In this document: one piece after another, positions 20,714 to 20,744 of the stretch
How the letters are laid out: each line of letters opens with the position of its first letter
Numbering within the stretch: position 1 is the stretch's first letter
Source: an uncultured Eubacterium sp.
Lineage (GTDB): Bacteria > Bacillota > Clostridia > Lachnospirales > Lachnospiraceae
Direction: 5' to 3'
NCBI GenBank assembly: GCA_910584065.1
Contig: CAJTZN010000053.1
Location: 1 to 20,744, forward strand
DNA length: 20,744 bases
Program-made: the position numbers and the translations under genes
The notes under the pieces: generated by a model
What the model was told of the DNA's origin: nothing
The model's input: the letters and a program-made list of their open reading frames with translations, nothing else
The model's database searches: none

Positions 20714-20744
20714 ATGCCGTTCATGTTTACATGATAAGGCATTT
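20712..20744. repeat. Nested inverted repeat at the window edge
   Basis: Arms AAATGCC and GGCATTT (7 bp, exact) enclose CATGT-tt-ACATG-like arms, giving a 33-nt interrupted palindrome immediately upstream of the pullulanase -35. It could be an operator, or the stem of a terminator whose T-run lies beyond the window. Confidence 0.55.

Overview
The window reads as a chromosomal segment of an anaerobic clostridial Firmicute, probably a gut Lachnospiraceae. This is inferred from strong AAGGAGG-type ribosome sites, an oxygen-sensitive Ni-Fe carbon monoxide dehydrogenase, an Amt-PII fusion, a pullulanase with FIVAR/CBM26-like modules, and BlaI/BlaR1-type regulation. Almost every gene is on the minus strand, so the order below follows transcription from high to low coordinates.

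20.7-16.8 kb: a secreted type I pullulanase locus that is broken. A signal peptide is followed by an 11-G homopolymer that shifts the frame, then a second frameshift, an in-frame TGA and a third frameshift. The invariant GH13 region II arginine is also a cysteine. 16.8-15.2 kb: glycerol kinase glpK, with a leader that can fold as two mutually exclusive helices or an H-type pseudoknot. 15.1-12.0 kb: a membrane chemoreceptor without a recognisable ligand-binding domain, a YhhN/TMEM86-type membrane protein and a membrane-anchored XRE regulator with a zinc ribbon. A tandemly duplicated 18-bp element containing a perfect 12-bp palindrome lies in the chemoreceptor leader, and a strong terminator closes the unit.

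11.9-7.2 kb: a four-gene operon encoding a NitT/TauT-type ABC importer (lipoprotein, permease, ATPase) followed by cooS. This CooS departs from the usual family: the aspartate at residue 404 aligns with a C-cluster cysteine ligand, and it has a roughly 70-residue His-rich N-terminal extension. No cooC or cooF lies within the window. 7.2-5.2 kb: an ammonium transporter fused to a C-terminal PII domain, with a strong promoter and a terminator-like hairpin between promoter and start codon. 5.0-3.5 kb: an AlbA_2/Schlafen-type regulator with a RecG-like C-terminal domain and a helix-turn-helix, followed by a five-copy 11-bp tandem repeat.

3.5-2.86 kb, plus strand: a GHKL (AgrC-like) sensor kinase remnant, internally deleted from its first membrane helix to just past the phospho-acceptor box. 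2.7-0 kb: a BlaI-family repressor and a BlaR1-like M56 membrane protease without a penicillin-binding domain. They are coupled to an 80-aa cationic secreted protein and followed by a 134-aa secreted protein and the start of a lipoprotein. This AT-richer block looks like an accessory module in which a membrane protease and repressor control small secreted proteins of unknown function.

The most unusual items are the divergent CooS with its dedicated ABC importer, the BlaI/BlaR1-small secreted protein module, the glpK and amt leader RNAs, and the G-tract in the pullulanase. All functional statements come from reading the sequence; no searches were run.
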